In this document: one piece after another, positions 61,845-64,000 of the stretch
Layout of the letters: every line of letters begins with the position of its first letter
Position numbering within the stretch: position 1 is the stretch's first letter
Source of the DNA: Stenotrophomonas terrae
GTDB taxonomy: Bacteria; Pseudomonadota; Gammaproteobacteria; Xanthomonadales; Xanthomonadaceae
Direction: 5' to 3'
DNA: 64,000 bases
Assembly: GCF_001431465.1 (NCBI RefSeq)
Contig: NZ_LDJJ01000004.1
Span: 1-64,000, forward strand
Translations under genes and position numbers: made by a program
The notes under the pieces: model-generated
The model's database searches: none
What the model saw: the letters and a program-made list of their open reading frames with translations, nothing else
Told to the model about the DNA's origin: nothing

Positions 61845-62903
61845 ATGCACGCGAAGATATTCTTCACGATTTTGCTCGGCTGGCTATTCGTATGCGGCAA
61901 TGCGGCTGCATACAAGATCAATCCTCTTCAGAACAAATACCGTCAGGATTCCAGGACTATCCTGCGAAAGGCGTCCGAGCCGATTCACGAAGAGGTCACG
62001 CAGCTTGCACGTGCGTGCCAACAAGCAAATGCTGGACCGGTCTTGGCGGCGCTTGTGTGTAACGATCGCTCCACGCCTTCGAAGGAACCCGGCGGCAACA
62101 AATACGACTCGCTGATCAGGGGCGTCTGGTGGAATGACGACCCCAATCAGTTGCTGTTCGCCCTTCGGCAAGCAGAGTTCGCCGCGTGGATGGACGATGC
62201 GAAACGCATCGCAGTCACCGGCGTCAACTGGAAGGGCAGGAAGGCCACAATTGGCCCGGACTACAACATGACCTATCGGGGTCACTATGGCGACCTCCAG
62301 TTCATTCACGCGATGGCATCTGAGGATGGCGAGCCCGCCCAAGTTACCCAGCAAAACATACTGGATTGGGCCGAGTTCGCTTTCGCCGTCGCCACGGGGC
62401 GCCTCGATCCGGAAACCAAGATGAATCAGGCCGGTCCTACCCGCTTGCAGGAGTACTTCGAGCAGCAGAGCGGTTGGACAGTCAATTATTTGTTCGCGCC
62501 CAAGTACCGGCTCAAGAACGCCCAATATACCCGCAACATGGCCGCAGGCTCGTTGTTGCACATGGTGCAGGATTCGTACGCCGCCGCGCACTCGAGGCGT
62601 GACTTCGGCGCGACGGCGCGATGTCCGGCAGGGCGGGTCGTGCAGTTCTACTCCTATATCAATCAGAGCCCTGAGCTGCATGCCGACGAGGATGGCCGGA
62701 TTGCCTGGCAAACCGGTGAGTTCACTGGCGCGCAGGATCCGGTGAATGTCAGCGCCACGCTTTTGGCCCATATCCAGCAGAAGACCGACTGGACTACGGT
62801 AAGGGACTACTTGCGAGACATTGTCTTCTGTGTCGACGATGACGTGCAGGATGCTGGACCGGGTGAATTTGCCGCGGTCCGCGCAATGGAGAACTCGAAG
62901 TGA
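61845..62903 (+). CDS. Exported phospholipase C/P1-nuclease-like helical protein
   Basis: ATG 61845 with GAGGG upstream gives 352 residues and a signal peptide (MHAKIFFTILLGWLFVCGNA). The mature start IHEEVTQLARAC and the central SLLHMVQDSYAAAHSRRD (His239, Asp243, second His) recall the zinc-ligand spacing in bacterial phospholipase C and S1/P1 nucleases (HxxxD...H). Other His/Asp residues (RGHYGDLQFIHAM) could complete the site. The fold call is moderate; the substrate is unknown. It overlaps the next gene, a hydrolase lipoprotein, by GTGA, so the two are likely coexpressed. Confidence 0.6.
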   Translation: MHAKIFFTILLGWLFVCGNAAAYKINPLQNKYRQDSRTILRKASEPIHEEVTQLARACQQANAGPVLAALVCNDRSTPSKEPGGNKYDSLIRGVWWNDDPNQLLFALRQAEFAAWMDDAKRIAVTGVNWKGRKATIGPDYNMTYRGHYGDLQFIHAMASEDGEPAQVTQQNILDWAEFAFAVATGRLDPETKMNQAGPTRLQEYFEQQSGWTVNYLFAPKYRLKNAQYTRNMAAGSLLHMVQDSYAAAHSRRDFGATARCPAGRVVQFYSYINQSPELHADEDGRIAWQTGEFTGAQDPVNVSATLLAHIQQKTDWTTVRDYLRDIVFCVDDDVQDAGPGEFAAVRAMENSK

Positions 62904-64000
62904 GGCGGCCCCTGGCAGTCGCGCTGCTGGCGCTGGGGATGTCGGGCTGCGCTAACCTGTACACCCACGTGGACACCGCGCCCAACAGCCCCGATCCACT
63001 GAGATTCCGGGGTATCGAGGACTATTTGCGCGACGGACGGACGTTGCATGTCATGCAGGTGCATGGCATGGGCGAACATTCGTTCGAGAATGACTGCGAC
63101 GTGGGTTCCGAGAACCTGAAGCTGCAGGAGGCCATTGCGGACCGCCTTGGTTACGTTCGTAGCAACGAGTATCCCCGCCCCAAGGCGGAGACCATAGACC
63201 TGCACGGAACAAAGGCTGGCACCTATTCGGTGAGCAAGTTCGTGGACCCATCCGCTCGCGGCGGCGGTCAGCTTTTGTTCTCATGCGTGACCTGGGGTGA
63301 GACGGGCCGGATCCTCAAGCAGGGCATCCTTGAATTGGACGATCAGTTCCTCGAAACAAACGAGAACGAACGCCACCGCGCCCCTGTCAACCGCGCGGCC
63401 AAGCGTTTCGTCAATCGAAGCTTTTCCGATCCCGTCATCTACCTGGGCAACATGGGTCCCTATATCCGCAGCGTGGTCTGGAAGGGCATCCAGGAATCCG
63501 TCGTCCGGCATGTCCAGTTCCAATCCACGGTTTCGCTTGCATCCACAGACACACCGGCCTTCCAGAAAGGACTCGACGGGTTCTTTCACGAAGGAGCCAC
63601 GGCCGTCATCAGCGATAGCCTGGGTAGCCGCATTGTCTTCGATGTCCTGTGCTCCGTGGGCGGCGCAGATTGCCAAGGCGCCGATCGACTGGAACTGGCA
63701 GCGGAACGGGAGCGCAATGCATCCCAGCTCGCGCGGAACGCCGCCTTGGACGAGCTGCTTGTCCGTCGGCTTAGGGTTTCCATCCATAGCGTCTACATGC
63801 TCGCCAACCAGCTCCCGTTGCTTGAGCTGGCCTACGTGGAACCGCCAACGGATGGGACATCGTTGGAGGACATGATTGCTGGGACGACCCAATGTTTCGG
63901 GCCACTAATAGGGACAAAGCACGTTCTTACAGATACTTCTGCTCTCAGCAAGAACCGTGGCAACGTCCAGATAGTCGCGTTCACCGACGTAAACGACGCG
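62900..64000 (+). CDS. Alpha/beta-hydrolase-like lipoprotein (runs off the window)
   Basis: A GTG at 62900 with GGAGAA at 7 bp opens a frame that stays open to the window end (367 codons). The N-terminus is a lipoprotein signal (RRPLAVALLALGMSGC). An oxyanion-type VHGMGEHSF (about residues 56-64) and a nucleophile elbow ISDSLGSRIVFDVL (about 236-249, Ser in SDSLG replacing GxSxG) suggest an alpha/beta hydrolase or lipase. It overlaps the preceding gene by GTGA. The catalytic Asp/His cannot be assigned because the C-terminus is missing. Confidence 0.7.
   Translation, partial: MRRPLAVALLALGMSGCANLYTHVDTAPNSPDPLRFRGIEDYLRDGRTLHVMQVHGMGEHSFENDCDVGSENLKLQEAIADRLGYVRSNEYPRPKAETIDLHGTKAGTYSVSKFVDPSARGGGQLLFSCVTWGETGRILKQGILELDDQFLETNENERHRAPVNRAAKRFVNRSFSDPVIYLGNMGPYIRSVVWKGIQESVVRHVQFQSTVSLASTDTPAFQKGLDGFFHEGATAVISDSLGSRIVFDVLCSVGGADCQGADRLELAAERERNASQLARNAALDELLVRRLRVSIHSVYMLANQLPLLELAYVEPPTDGTSLEDMIAGTTQCFGPLIGTKHVLTDTSALSKNRGNVQIVAFTDVNDA

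Overview
The window is high-GC chromosomal DNA of a gammaproteobacterium, almost certainly a member of the Xanthomonadaceae (Xanthomonas, Stenotrophomonas or Pseudoxanthomonas type). The reasons are a DUF3247 protein typical of that family, a xylan locus built around a TonB-dependent receptor with a SapC/cupin/tryptophan-halogenase trio, and TGGTAGCGCTACC-type operators like those described for Xanthomonas xylan genes. No rRNA, tRNA, CRISPR array, integrase or intact insertion sequence was seen.

Layout. (1) 1-5616: a stress regulon. An ECF sigma factor and a zinc-binding ChrR-type anti-sigma factor face a five-gene operon (exported protein, desaturase, FAD oxidoreductase, DUF1365, cyclopropane synthase). 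Two near-identical ECF-like promoters sit back to back between them. (2) 5649-34196: a xylan/glucuronoxylan utilisation locus with two LacI-family repressors, an outer-membrane receptor, the SapC/cupin/halogenase trio, xylulokinase, xylose isomerase, a xylose/H+ symporter, two GH3 enzymes, a GH67 alpha-glucuronidase, an acetyl esterase, two GH43 enzymes, a GPH-type oligosaccharide symporter and an aldose epimerase. Together they import decorated xylo-oligosaccharides, strip side chains, hydrolyse to xylose and feed the pentose phosphate pathway. No endoxylanase is in the window.

(3) 34455-44633 (minus strand): the most unusual block. Four genes joined by 4-bp stop/start overlaps encode a ClpB-like AAA+ protein, a small radical-SAM protein, a 2106-residue fusion (zinc ribbons, degenerate kinase, SF1 helicase, Vsr-like nuclease) and a helical, probably coiled-coil protein. 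I read it as a candidate nucleic-acid-targeting conflict or defence system. (4) 45056-50842: small proteins, a 3-methyladenine glycosylase, a CHASE-PAS-GGDEF-EAL c-di-GMP protein and a SnoaL-like protein. (5) 51160-57138: an exported metallo-beta-lactamase-fold protein, then a methionine module (MesD-type synthase, MesX/DUF1852, FMN reductase, MetR-like regulator with a visible box, MTHFR-like protein).

(6) 56802-64000: a ~0.95-kb direct duplication that left a 3' MTHFR fragment and a nonsense-mutated DUF4124 gene, with hypothetical genes between the copies. A run of exported proteins follows: an HExxH metalloprotease, a phospholipase-C-like helical protein and an alpha/beta-hydrolase lipoprotein cut by the window end.
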